Part shown: piece by piece, positions 9,040 through 20,941 of the stretch | Position numbering within the stretch: the stretch's first letter is position 1 | Layout: each line of letters begins with the position of its first letter | NCBI RefSeq assembly: GCF_009870125.1 | Contig: NC_046681.1 | Span: forward strand, 27,488,001 to 27,552,000 | Source of the DNA: Drosophila pseudoobscura | Lineage: Eukaryota; Arthropoda; Insecta; Diptera; Drosophilidae | DNA: 64,000 bases | Direction: 5' to 3' | Position numbers and translations under genes: made by a program | The notes under the pieces: generated by a model | Seen by the model: the letters and a program-made list of their open reading frames with translations, nothing else | Databases searched by the model: none | What the model was told of the DNA's origin: nothing

Positions 9040-12000
9040 TTTGCGGCCGTTGGTTGGGTGGTCTTCACTTTAAAGACGAACGTTGAAGCACATTATGTAA
9101 TTTCCGTTTTACTTTTTATCTCATGCTCAGACACACGGACACGGCACAGCGGTCGTCACACAACATCGGCATTAGCAGCAGCATCGGCGGTGGCGGTGGC
9201 AGCAGCCATACAAATTGTTAGACAGGCAACGACAAAAGCCGCAAAGGAAAGAACACAGAAATGGAAACCAAAAAGCAGCCAGGCAGCCACCCAGCCACTC
9301 CTTTCTTGTTATAAATGAAGTCCGTCTTTCTGTCGCTCGACCTCAACCGACTCCACCCGACACTTCTTGAGGTGAGAGATTAACAGATTAAGCACACACT
9401 ATTCACAGGTTTGTCCAATAAAAAATGTCCTGGATCCTGTTCCGGGCTCCAAGTGGGTCAAGTGACGACTGCGGGGCTGAGTGACACACAAATACACACA
9501 TACAGTCACAGTTACGGCACACCCATACGGCGGAACACACCCTAAAAGGAGCACACGCGCACGCACAGGACCAAGATGAATTTATACAAGGTGAGGCATG
9601 CCCAGAGAGCGCTCTTACGATGGTCAAACATTTGGTCTCGTCTCAGTGGGTGGCAGCCGCATATACAACACACAAAGCCATAGAGAGAGCGGCACCCTCT
9701 TATTAATACACTGTGCACAGGACGAGCCCAGCCTGTGCTGTTAACCAAATTATGTTTAGCTCATATAAGCAGCGATTTCAGTTCAAGCTTCAGATATTAG
9801 TGCATTTTCTCCTATTTTGGCCTGGCACTGGAGACTTGACCAATACGGGCAAGCAACTGGATGGCAATGAAAATGCTGGTTTAATATTCACTTTCGGCAT
9901 AGATGATTTTGCTTACGCTGAAAAGATGCACATTGACTTGACCAGCAGAGAAAGCTTACATTAAAGGCTCCCCTCAGCGTGCAATCAAGAGAGTCAGACA
10001 AAAAGAGAGAAACAGGGAGAGAGAGAGAGCCTCGACAGCTGCGCAATGAGTTTATTGCACCGGCAAGTGGTTTTTTTTTTTTTTTTGCTTAGCATCTTAA
10101 CTGGCTTAAAACAAATGGCTAGCAATTAGAGTGGGGAATCCGAATCCGTATACGAGAGCGGGGCAACTTTCGCCCGACTATACTAGTTCTTGTTGCTTCT
10201 GCTGTTGCTGTTACTGTTGCTGGGGCAGATGCGTTTATAAACTAGAATCCCAAACAGATTAAATGTCTGCAGCAGATGCACCGTTATCCCACGTATGCGT
10301 GCATTAAAGTCTGTGTGTATGTGTTGGATGCACTATCTCAAATTACTGCTAATTGGAAAATAAAACCTGCCGCCTTATAAGGCCACATTAAGAGACATAT
10401 GTACAATCAGCCAGCAATATGCACAGCTTGTAATCTCGGCACCCGTTTTTAGTTTGAAACTTTTCTGATAGCACGGCCATCTTTTGAGTCATCAGCCAGC
10501 CGATGGTTGGGTTTGGGCTTGCGTTAACTATTGAATTGGGGAAACGACTCTTTATGTGTGTGTGTGTGCGTGAGTCACAGAACAGCTGAGTAGTCATAGT
10601 CGAGTGGTTAAAATGCACCAGAACAATCCACGAATGAATTAATTTGCATACAATGTACATACATTTGTATCTGCGCAATTGTAGTTAAGTAAAATGGAAT
10701 TGGATATGAAATCATCATTAAAAATACACCGAAAAACGCGCAAAAAAGCATATCTACACACCCTCACAAGTACATATTCGCGCATACATATACACACATG
10801 TACGTGTTTGTATGAATTTAATTTTACAAACAAAATGAATCACACAAAAATAGCCATAACATCTAAATCGTCCATAGCTCCGCTGTCACAGGCGGCACAG
10901 CAGCTGTCTCTTGTACATTCACACCATGCACATATACATATATGTGAACATAAATATATATGGATATATATTTAGGATACACTGCACACACCCACCCACT
11001 CACTATTCCAGACAGCCTTCTGGCCACCGACTTAAATCCAAATAATCACAACTCCAGCTAAGGGGAAGGGGTGTGCGGTTGATGGGTAATCACAGAAATC
11101 ACTCACCTTGATTAACTGAGAACTGGTAGACAATTAAATTTTACTTTTTCCTCAATTTTGGTTCCTCAATCTTATGTGGTATTTGCAACAGTATATTGCC
11201 GGCTGCAGTGCCCACCCTACGATATATATCACATTATACGGTCTCATTATAAAAATATACCGTTAATATACTGACGAATTCAAGTTCTATTATACATATT
11301 CCTCGGTTTTGATATTCCGCGGAATATTACTAGCTAGATAGATCTTTCAGCCCAGCCAACATAATTTAATTCGATTAATTAATCAATTTTCTACTTTCTA
11401 CACATTAAATACTTGGCCCTTGATTGTTTTTGCCTTAATTTTTGTTGCTCAACAACAATATAGCGTCTTATATATATGTAAAACCGATCGTAGCCCACTT
11501 AAGCCCCCTTTATTTAAACAGGATTATAACTTGAATTAAACTGCCGAAAATAATACATATATTAATTAAAATAACTATCCTAAATTGCTTGTATGTATTG
11601 TATTTTGGAATGGGACTCATTGTTGTGAACCGGTTATTACAGATTCTACCCGATTCAACTAAATACCACATTATGCGATCTCATTATAAAAATATACCAC
11701 ATTTTTATTATTATTAATTATAAAAACTATCCTTCATCTTTGCTTGAAAAAAGACCTCGATATCTTTCACCAAAGCAGCGCTAAAATTCTTCAAGATTCA
11801 TATTTTTCGTGGAGAGTATTTTAATACCCACAGATCACTAGTGGGTTAATTGTTCTCCATACATGATCGCTAGTCAAATTCGTTGATTTTGATCTTCGAT
11901 TTGATATAACTAGCTAGGCAGGATCTTCAGCCCTGAACACATAATTTGATCCGATTGATGAATTCATTTTCTATAAGACGATTTGTTATGTTTATTTATG

Positions 12001-12409
12001 CATAGCAGTTAGTCTTGTATCTTTACCTCGTTGTTCTATCACCCCTTGCAGCATTTCACGAACCATCGATACAGAGTATGACCACCAAAAACACCACAAA
12101 TAAATGAAGGAGAAATACCAAAACCCATAACTCAGCTCCGGCCACTTTTCTAATTAGAACACGTACTCGGGTTTATTCGAAAGAAGCTACATAACACGAT
12201 GACCCCCACATAGTGATTGAAGCATTACGCCACAAAGGCCTTGATTAGAGTGGGTGAGTCCTCGGCTCCAGCAAAAGTGTTTGACTAACGTTCCGCCTCT
12301 GTTTTCAGGTTATGTTTGCTTGTGTACACTTTGAACGGCACCTCAAGAAGCAACAGGAGGCCACCAGCGGTCGCCATCGATTCCACACATTCCGCAGGCC
12401 GATCCCACC
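9040..12409. other. Gene-free region between capt and Tango14
   Basis: About 3.4 kb with no supported coding exon. It probably contains capt 5' UTR and promoter on the minus strand and the Tango14 5' leader on the plus strand; a TTTTCAG acceptor just upstream (about 12303-12308) suggests a Tango14 5' UTR exon start. The section holds poly(T) at 10071-10086, GT/AC-rich microsatellite patches, and copies of the dispersed repeat at 11265-11395 and about 11885-11985. Short open frames such as 9713-9964 lack codon structure or homology. Confidence 0.5.
11265..11395 (+). repeat. Dispersed AT-rich repeat, copy 1
   Basis: Shares an ordered series of words with 23661-23790 and 29762-29892: ATATAC, ACGAATTCAAG, ACATAT..CC, TTTTGATATTCCG, GAATATTACTAGCTA and CATAATTTxAT. 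The central TATTCCGCGGAATA is a perfect palindrome in this copy. Two weaker copies lie at about 11885-11985 and 23903-23960. I cannot assign the family; Helitron/DINE-1-like or other non-coding elements are possibilities. Confidence 0.5.
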
Positions 12410-13378
12410 ATGATTGAGGTGATCTGCTTACTGCTTGGCAAGCTCCTGTTACTCCTGGTCGGAGCCTACGAGCTTCTGCGGCGACTGCACCAGAAGTTTC
12501 ATGCCCTTGTATGCGGGTCATATGACTTTTGTCGAGGAAAAAATGCGCGTGAGCGGCACGAGAACCGCTTACTCGCCGACTGCAAGGCAAGCTTGACCAA
12601 AATGCCGCAGCACCTAGTGCTGATCATAGCTCCGGATGACTACTACGTGGATGCTGGACGACTAAATGCAATTTTCGGTTACGCTCTCGCCATTGGTATA
12701 AAGCACATCAGTGTCTTCGACAGGCGCGAGGAAAAACACGGCTATGTGGACCTGGCTCCCCTGTGCCAGCCACGGGATGACAGCAACGGCAGCAGTAGGA
12801 GCTTCGTTTGGCCAGCGAAACTGGCTCATCACAAAAATGGGCATACCAATGGGCACAAGAAAAATGGGTATGCGAACGGTGTAAACGGTACGCATTTACC
12901 GCAACAGCTGCAGGTAAGACAGGCTGATAAGAAACGCCGCCGTACTAGCGACCCGACCGTCGATTCCCAGAAATAATCGTCGCCTTATCTGTGCACGGTA
13001 CAAAACGCTAATTGATTTTTTTCTTTGCTGCTGCAGGTCTACCGAATCAGGCCCGCGGATTGCCATGCCCTTATAGCGGATGTCTGCCGAGATCTGTACG
13101 AAATTAGAGAGACGCCTCTGGTAAAGGGTCTGCTGCAGAAGCGGGAGTCCCTCACCGAACAGATAACCTTAAGGCTGGCCAAGCGGCTGGGCTATGATGC
13201 GCCGGACCCGGACTTAGGCATCATTTTTGCACGTCAAACGTGTACGTACGGCTTGATGCCGTGGCATGTGCGCTTCACCGAGTTCCACACGCATCCCAGC
13301 GATCGGTACTTCAACGTGGAATCCTTCACCAAGGTGCTCTACCGATACTCACGCTGCGAGCAGAGGTGGGGCAAGTAG
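12410..13378 (+). CDS. Tango14: NUS1 / Nogo-B receptor homologue (Tango14), cis-prenyltransferase subunit
   Basis: Two exons, 12410-12913 and 13037-13378, joined in phase 0; 281 aa. NUS1 is the non-catalytic partner of dehydrodolichyl diphosphate synthase in the ER membrane, needed for dolichol synthesis and protein N-glycosylation. It is also a receptor for Nogo-B in vertebrates. The N-terminus is a strongly hydrophobic leucine-rich segment (residues 3-22), consistent with a membrane anchor. The undecaprenyl-synthase-like fold follows (PQHLVLIIAPDD, then GIKHISVFDRR near 100). The C-terminal exon ends TCTYGLMPWHVRFTEFHTHP ... EQRWGK. That terminus keeps the RxG motif that completes the partner's active site. 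A low-complexity Asn/Gly/His/Lys insert (residues ~140-165) is poorly conserved-looking. Melanogaster Tango14 was named for a Golgi-organisation phenotype. Confidence 0.9.
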
Positions 13379-13675
13379 TGCAACTGTGAGGACTTAGGTG
13401 CTTAGGCCCAGCGAATATGAAATTTCAATTGATAAAATATATTTAAGTAGTTATCCTATTCCGTATGTAAATTATAGCCCGGAGCAAATACACTAGAGCG
13501 TAAGCATAAAGTGCGAAGGAGTAATTTGTTCATAAACGAAATGTATTTAAGAGAGAGTTTAAGATCGCAATTGCATAAATATGTTGTATGTTGTAAGTGG
13601 GCGTCCTTAAGCGCTACGGTTAAGGTTATTGTATTATTTATGTTAAATGTTAATTATGATTGCAGTGGTTGCCTC

Positions 13676-16600
13676 CTACTCCTGGGCATGGCGCTTGGAC
13701 AGCAGATTCACGTCGGTCAGATACTGGTTCTTCTCGATGTTGTGCGGCCCCGGACCCGTCGGCATGCGCTCGTGCAGGAGATGGAAGGAGTTGCGCAGAT
13801 CCTCGAGCGAGTCGGCAAGGCCCTTTTTTATGTTGGCAAACTCGCTGGACATCAGCGACAGTTTACCCAGCAGGAAGTTCAGGTTCTCGTCCATATCGAT
13901 CATGTGCTTCTTTGTCTCCTCCACCTTGCCGCCCAGACCCATCATTGTGGCCAAGGTGCTGTTTATGTAGCCATCTGAAGCGGCCTGAATGATGCTCAGC
14001 AGATCCCTGCTTTGGCTAATTTCACTGGACATGATCTCGATTCGATGCCACACCTGCGTAAGCTCCGTATCCAGCAGCCCGCTAATGTTGCGAGTCGTCT
14101 CCTGCTGACCACTGACCACGGCCCCATCCAGAGCAGTAAATCGTGTGTTGAGCACAGCCTTCAAGTCGGTCACCTGTTCCTCCAAAAGCTTGCTAACCCG
14201 CTGCACAATCTGCAGGGTGCCGAACTCCACCTTACGTTGCATGTCTAGCACCACCTCGGAATTGGTCATCAAGATGTTATTGAACTTGCCCAACGCCTCG
14301 AAACCATCGTTCAGCTTGCTGTTGCTCTCGTTCGCGGAAGCAAAGAATGCCTGGATATTGGCCTCAGTCTGCTGCAAACGTTCCGTCGTCTGGGTCAAAG
14401 CTATAAGAAATACATATATAAACATTAGATTATATTTCATGCTGTTATAAGTGTGCAGTGCACATAAGGATTTTGGATCAGCTTCAGAAGGGAGCTTTCA
14501 ATTTTTAAGGATGTTTAATCTACTTATGTTAGAAAGTATTAGATTTGAAGATTCTACCAACCTGTTTGCTGTCCAGAAACAGTCTCGCTCTTCAGTTTGG
14601 CCAGGGCATTCATTGTATCATTATTCAACTCTTGGATGTACGCTCGGTCCTTCTCATTGAGGCCAACAGGAGCAGCTGGAGGTGGAGCATCGCTCAGTTT
14701 GGCCACCTGACCACCCAAAGCATTGAGACGCTCCAGAAGCTGCGCCTCAAACTCATCGTTCTTTGGCGGAGCTGCAGTAGTGACGCTGGATGAGTGCTGC
14801 TGGAGCTTCGCCTCGATCTGGGTGAGCAGTTCGGTGGCCTTGGGCATGCTGTCGAAGTTCTTTTGGGTCTGGGCGGCTGCCTGTTTGCTGCTGTCCAGCA
14901 GAGAGACCACACTCGATGAGAGCTTCTGGATCTCCTCGAGGAGCTGCTTGTTCAGCCGCTGCTGCTCCTTGACAAACTCATTGGGAAGGGCCGCTGGTGC
15001 TGGGGCAGCCGCAATCAAATTGGCATTAGCTGGAGGACGCTTAAAGCACTCGTCGTTCTCCCGCATCCATTTGAACATGTGCTCGGTAGCCTGATTAAAC
15101 CGATCCGACTGGGCATTGTATTTCTCCTCTTGCTGGATGGAATGTGGAATTAAGGGCGAGGCCTGTGGTTAATGTCTCCGACTCACCGTGATGAGCATGG
15201 TCTCGATCTGGCTGACCCGCTCGTCTAGCCTTCCGAATATCCCATTGATGGGCTCCAGACTCTTCTGGCCTTTTTGCAGCGACTGCAGGGCCTTCTTCAG
15301 CAGCTCCCCCAGGGCACGCTCTCGATGCTCGTGCCGTTCCAGCTTATTGTCGAGCTGGTTGTACGAATAGATCAGCGACTGAATGGTGCCGCGCAGTTCC
15401 TCATTGCTGGAACGAGGCAGCGGACAAGGAGTTTTGCTTAAAATTAGCTTCGCTCTCACTCATTAATCATCTGGGTGGGAGGCCGCTGGCATTGCCTGTG
15501 GCTCTGCCGCCACCACCATTGTATCTATAAATATTGAAGGGCCGCACTCCCATTCCCATTCCAATTCCCACTCTTAATTTCCATTTCGATTGCGATCGTG
15601 AATGGTTCTCCCGGCTCAGGGTCAGGAACCCTGTTTAGTTTCTGTTTGTGTGAAATGCATTGATGCTGATGGATATGCCGGAGCGAGAGCATAGATACGA
15701 GTGATTCGGGGCGGAGTAGGAGTAGGGGGAGATGCGACTGCCTAAGTGCCGGGCACACATGCCGCTCTATCCCACTCCCGATTCCCATTTGCATGAAGTG
15801 TCTGCAGTTAGAGAGATGCAGTAAAAACATGCCTCGGCCCCGGCCCCGGCCCCGGGTCCGAAAATAAACAAACAAATAAGCGGAACAGAAACAGACGGAC
15901 GTACAAACGTACGAGAAGACAGCCGGACGGACGGAACATCTTCGTTTCTTCTGAAGGCACTAGCCATTAGGGAGGCCAGCGCCTGGGACTGCGTGTGGAT
16001 GCAGGGGACGTGGATTGGACTGGGGATGGGGATGGACAGCCGCCGACACGGAGTTGATGTCTTGCATATTTCGCATAAAAATTCCCTATGGATAAGGCCC
16101 AATCCTATATTCCGAATGAAGTGCGAACGAATGTGTGTGACATGTGTCAAAGTCCCCGAGTATTCAGTTTTCTTTTCTTTTCAAAAGTTAGGCATCCAAT
16201 TACAGCTCTTTTAATGATTTGGGATCTGAGATTTATTCTTTTTCTGGATTTCTCCGGATTATCCTAAATAAAAACTAAATCTTTTTCAATTTTCTATAAG
16301 CTGCATAGACATTAGGCTTTTATTTGGAGGATTTAAGGCATTGAAATCTAATAAAATATTGAGTATTAAATCAAATAAAATTCAATGATAGGAAAATCCC
16401 TAATTATAAAGAAGTTTACAACAAAGAATATATTATGATAAGTTGATAAATCGAATTAAAGATTTTTTAAAGGCAAATATTTATAGAGAACCAGATGAGA
16501 ACGAACCTACATACGTAAATATTTGTCTTTTAGAAATGTCCCATTGAATATCAACCAAGGTATGCTATGAAATATATGGATAATAAACAATATATGTATG

Positions 16601-16699
16601 TACTTACGTGACGGGCATCGCAGTTGTCGTTTGCCATTGCGATAGTAGAGCAATTAAAGCTAGGAATACTAATTGGAGTGTTCGACTTCCCCTGGCCAT
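13676..16699 (-). CDS. Secreted coiled-coil protein, function unknown
   Basis: Proposed exons 16608-16699, 15460-15495, 15187-15406, 14562-15132 and 13676-14400, about 547 aa with all phases compatible. The first exon encodes a clear signal peptide ([20 protein letters not shown], then a TTTA cleavage-like site). The rest is almost entirely heptad-rich helix broken by short proline/alanine linkers. There are repeated Q/L/E segments ([55 protein letters not shown]) and no transmembrane segment or enzymatic motif. One likely N-glycosylation motif is NIS and another is NST. The 36 bp second exon is the least certain: another acceptor would lengthen it by six bases in the same frame. I do not recognise the family. 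The architecture recalls the coiled-coil stalk of fly fibrinogen-related or olfactomedin-type secreted proteins, but no such C-terminal domain is present. Confidence 0.72.
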
Positions 16700-18230
16700 G
16701 ATGCAGTAGTGCGTGGCTCTGATGATCTGGTCTGATCTGATCCGATATGATCTTTAAATGGGATGCAGCTATGCAGATTCGAGTAGTGGAGTGCAATCCA
16801 CAGCGTATTCTGTGCAGAGTCGAGAGGAAACTGAATCAATGGAAATTGAAAATAAATTGAAATGGCGCCGTGCCGCGCCGTTTTGCCATTGTGTATCCGG
16901 GTGGTAGTTATAAGCCAAACATTTCCTTATTAATTACAGCTAAAATTGTTTATAACAAATACCATTCGTATAAACAAAACAAAATGCGAACAATTTATGG
17001 CCGATGCAAGCCAAAAATGCAATATTTAGGGGTCTATTATTGGGACGGGACCGGGGAAGAAACAAATAAATAAAGTCATTCCAAAAGATTTGCAAACAAA
17101 GCGTATGGGTTCCTTGTCGGATCGGATTCATTGTGTGGTTGGTTAGACCTCGCTGATGTGTGTGAACTATGTATGTACATATGTACATACATATATGCAT
17201 ATATAGAGCGCAGCGCCATATAATCGGCTATATTGTTCTTGCAACGATAAACAAATGACGCAAAAATATCCCTACCCTCCCTCGTGCCAGATTTCCACTA
17301 TATGGAGAGGAAATGCTGCATTCGGGAAATTGGGTCAGAAATATGCGAGTGAAATTATTATTTACGATCACCGCTAATGAGTAAAAAAATTAAAAACACC
17401 GAGGCTGACGAGAGAATTATTTGTTGATAAGGATGCTCGGCTTGGGTTAAAAGGTTGATAAATTGTTTGTGCTGTATATATGGCATAAGGCCTCTATGCT
17501 AGTATATTCTATATTCATTGAAGATACTATGAGCAGGTCAATACAATTAATACTCACTTTCTTGAGAAGTTTGTACACTCCAACTGCAAGAAGTCTTAAA
17601 ACAGAAATATTTTATGTGGCACACTTTGGAAATGATTCTTTGCTTGGAGACGCGACCTCACTGCTCGAGCAGAGCACACTGAATGAATGCTGGCGCCTGG
17701 TCGGGAGTGGATTTGTATTCTCCTCTCCCTGAATAATGCCTCTGCGACTGCCGACTGCCGATGCTGGGGGCTGGAGAGAGCCCCGCGGGCGGCGCTCATA
17801 TGTTTTTAATAAAATGTAATTAAAAGAGCAGGCAGAGACCGACCCCGCATAGTCAAGTCGGGGTGGAAGTGGAATCGAATCAAAATTCAATTTATATTAA
17901 TACAAAACTATTGAGTGCAATGCAAACAAATGACAAGGGTCTCTATCTCTGGATGGTTTTGCGGCGAAATCAAGACAATTAAAATCTAATATGCAGTCCA
18001 GTCCCCAAACGATTGATTGAGATGCTTAAGTTCGTATTTAGCAGGCGTCGATTTTAATTGAATTTTTTGTTGGCGCCAAATGGAAGAAATATGCCATTCA
18101 CTTGAAAACGTTAACTGAGCGCATTGCGAAGGGAATGGCACTTTCAGCTGGAGTACAAGAAGAAGATACGTAAACAAAGACGCTCAGCTCAGGAAAAAGT
18201 ACATTTTGATTGTTTTTACTATAATTTACA
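16700..18230. other. Intergenic region between the coiled-coil gene and IntS14
   Basis: About 1.5 kb with no supported coding exon. It should contain the divergent promoters of the two flanking genes. I see no clear motif 1 box or TATA element. An ATGTATGTACATATGTACATACATATATGCATATATA tract near 17168-17205 is simple AT-rich alternating sequence. Confidence 0.5.
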
Positions 18231-20050
18231 ATGCCGACGATCATAGCCGTAGATGCATCGCTTTCGATGCTACGCCCAGTTCCCGGCAGGAATGAGCACA
18301 CATATCTATCGCTGGCCACCAAGGGCATCCAACATCTACTCGACAATTTCACGGCGGCCGGCAAACTGGAACACCTTGCCCTGATATCGTATACAACGAC
18401 CGCGGAGTTGAAGGTGGATTTCACACGCGACTATGATCAGATACGACAGGCGGTGAAGAAGATCGAGACGGTGGACAAGGCCTGTCTGCTGACCATGCTT
18501 AAGACATCCGTCAGCATAATGTCCACCTGGGGAGCACAGAACCTCTTGCAGCTGGTTGTGTTCACCGACTGCGGTCTGGGTTTTGGCACCACTTCGATCA
18601 GCGGCTTTCTAGAAACCTATGCCGGCAAGGAAGCTGATCCGGAGTACGCTTGGCTCCGGACTGTGGCTAACTACAACCTGAACTTCATATGTCTGGGACT
18701 ACACAGTGATCAGTATTTTACCCGCGCCCTGGTCATGTATCAGCAACTCTTAGACGCTGCCTTACTAAAGGGTAGGTAAAGAAATGAACACCTCAAGAAT
18801 TTACCCCTAAACGCCTTTTCCTTTGCCTTTGCTTTTATCCAGGTCAGCTATTTATGACACCCGTAAAGAATCCCGAAACAAATGAGGCCACTTCTACTCC
18901 GAGTCACAAAAGTGAACTGGGACGCACTGCCGTTTTCGAGCTGATCGAACGTCTGTGCGAGACAAGCTACAAGTCCACCGAGGTCACGTTGAAGTGCGGC
19001 AGCTATTTCCGCATGGAGGCTCCCGTTCTGCTCTGGCCCCCCACAACCCCATATGAGCAGCCGGCAGTGCTTGGCGTGGAGGCCGAGGTGCGTCAAATTG
19101 ATCAGCGGATCGACGTGTGTGGTTTCCTGGCTCTGTCCGACATAGGCTCGCCGGCGACTCTAAGCCGGCATTGGGTACTGCCGAAGGTCGAGCGTGAGAA
19201 GACAAGTCGTCGCTCTGCGGGCATGGCAGCAGTGGCGAAGCCAGCCAAACTTACGCTAGACACAAGCAATCCGAACTACGAGCTGGAGAGACTCGAACAG
19301 GACATTCGAGAGTTTTACGCCAAGGATCCCAAGGACACCGAAGAGAGCGGCGATGATGCGGATGTCACGATCGTGCTAAAGCACAGCAGTGGCCCACAAA
19401 CGGAGCAGCAGAAGGAGTGCCTCTGTGTCCTGCTGCACGGGGCTCTGAAAATGGAGAATATGGCCGCCTTGGTGCGGGTGGGCGAGAAGTGGTACGGCTT
19501 CATGTATGCCTTTACCGATGCCAAGAAGAAGTCAAATCTGATGCTGAACATTCTGCCGCCAGGATCGAATGTCATACCCTGGTTGGGAGATCTGGAGTTA
19601 CTCGGTTTTACCGAGGATCTGGCCCCCGGCGAAACGGCCAGCTTTCCAGTTCGCGCCGATCGCCGTTCCTATTCCCAGAGCAGCGTTGTGTGGATACGAC
19701 AGGCTAGCCTACAGTCCGACGTTCAGAAGGTACTGCGCCATGCCAAGAAGATGCCGGACAAGACCCAGCACTTCTACAAGGAACTCAATCGCATCCGTCG
19801 CGCCGCCTTGGCACTCGGTTTCGTCGAGCTTCTCGAGGCTCTGGCCATGCTTCTGGAAAAGGAGTGCGCTCATCTCACCTTGAATGGCGCCAGCAACGAG
19901 TGCACCGTGCAGCTGCAGCATGCCGCGACGGAGCTGCGGAAAACCTCTAATCGGGACATCAAATCCACAATTGTGCCGCATCAAAAGGGCGGGGTACCCG
20001 ATGCGAGCAGCTCAGCTGCCGTTGCCTCCACAGCGGGTTATATGTATTAA
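18231..20050 (+). CDS. IntS14: Integrator complex subunit 14 (VWA9-like)
   Basis: Two exons, 18231-18771 and 18843-20050, joined in phase 1; 582 aa. IntS14 forms a module with IntS10 and IntS13 in the Integrator complex, which cleaves snRNA 3' ends and terminates promoter-proximal transcription. The N-terminal von Willebrand A domain begins IIAVDASLSMLRPV, with the MIDAS-like DxSxS intact, and includes LVVFTDCGLGFG near residue 109. The middle region has beta-barrel/SPOC-like character (LKCGSYFRMEAPVLLWPP, then MAALVRVGEKWYGFMYAF). The C-terminus is helical. The 71 bp intron has a GTAGGT donor and a TCCAG acceptor; using the alternative one-base-shifted donor would introduce an immediate stop, which fixes the junction. 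Only 182 bases separate its stop from the MEA1-like start. Confidence 0.92.
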
Positions 20051-20232
20051 ATTTTCACAACTATACGTGTTTAGTCTCCGTTAACATTCCTGCTTATAAA
20101 AGTAACGGCTCTATAGGTTCGCTATAAAGCGAACTACTGGTTCTCTACCTACTGTCTTGGCTGGAATTTTACAGCACTGCTACGGGCTATCGTTATCGAA
20201 GAAAGAACTACGGAAAAATAAATAATAAAGCA

Positions 20233-20873
20233 ATGGGGCCAGAATTACCGTCTGATCCTGGTCATGAGATATTTCCAACGCCAGCAGTGGACCATCCGCG
20301 CGTTGGTATCGAGAGCGAGGATAGCGATGACTCGGATGCCTACGATGGATACCAGATGCTTGCCATGGACGATGGTGATGTAAACGACAGTGAACCGAGA
20401 ACAGAGTCACAGCCACAGCCACCACAATTGGAGGCGGAGGCCATCACAGTACCTGTAGATGATGACGATGACATTGATCTGACAACAGCAGCAGTTACCC
20501 ACGGCGATCCCAATATGCCTCCCATTGAGAGTTCCGACATTGAAATCGAACGGCAAGTGTGGAATGAGCCCCGACCCCAAGAACTTCAAATGGAGCTGGA
20601 TAAGACGCGAACCGAACAGGTTGTTTGGCCGTTCTCGTGGAAAGCTAGACGATCAAGATCTTATGTCAATATTTATATCCTTAGATACTGAAAGCCATGT
20701 CCACGATTTCGCTACCCAACATTACTGTGCCTGACTGGGCCAAGGGAGTGCCCGAGGAGCGATGGAAGCTGGAGCTGTTGGAGCGCATAAACAGCCGACA
20801 GCAGCCCGCTGCTAATTCGAAGCCAGCAGGCACAGAAGAGGCGCCTCAGCATTCCAAAACGTCAGCCGACTAA
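20233..20873 (+). CDS. MEA1 (male-enhanced antigen 1) homologue
   Basis: Two exons, 20233-20619 and 20685-20873, joined in phase 0; 191 aa. The N-terminus (MGPE..., an acidic Ser/Asp run, then GYQMLAMDD) and the C-terminal block (LKAMSTISLPNITVPDWAKGV, then ERWK) match the layout of the MEA1 family: small acidic proteins of unknown biochemical role, abundant in vertebrate testis. The acidic middle region is low complexity. The second exon is where the proximal edge of the 5 kb duplication falls (20724), so the distal copy keeps only the last ~50 codons at 26827-26975. This proximal gene is the complete one. It converges tail to tail with Plap, with 68 bases between stops. Confidence 0.82.
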
Positions 20874-20941
20874 AGTGTTTAATATTTATTTAGAAAAATC
20901 ATTCTCCAATATATAATTTAGAAACTAGGCAGAAAGTATAC

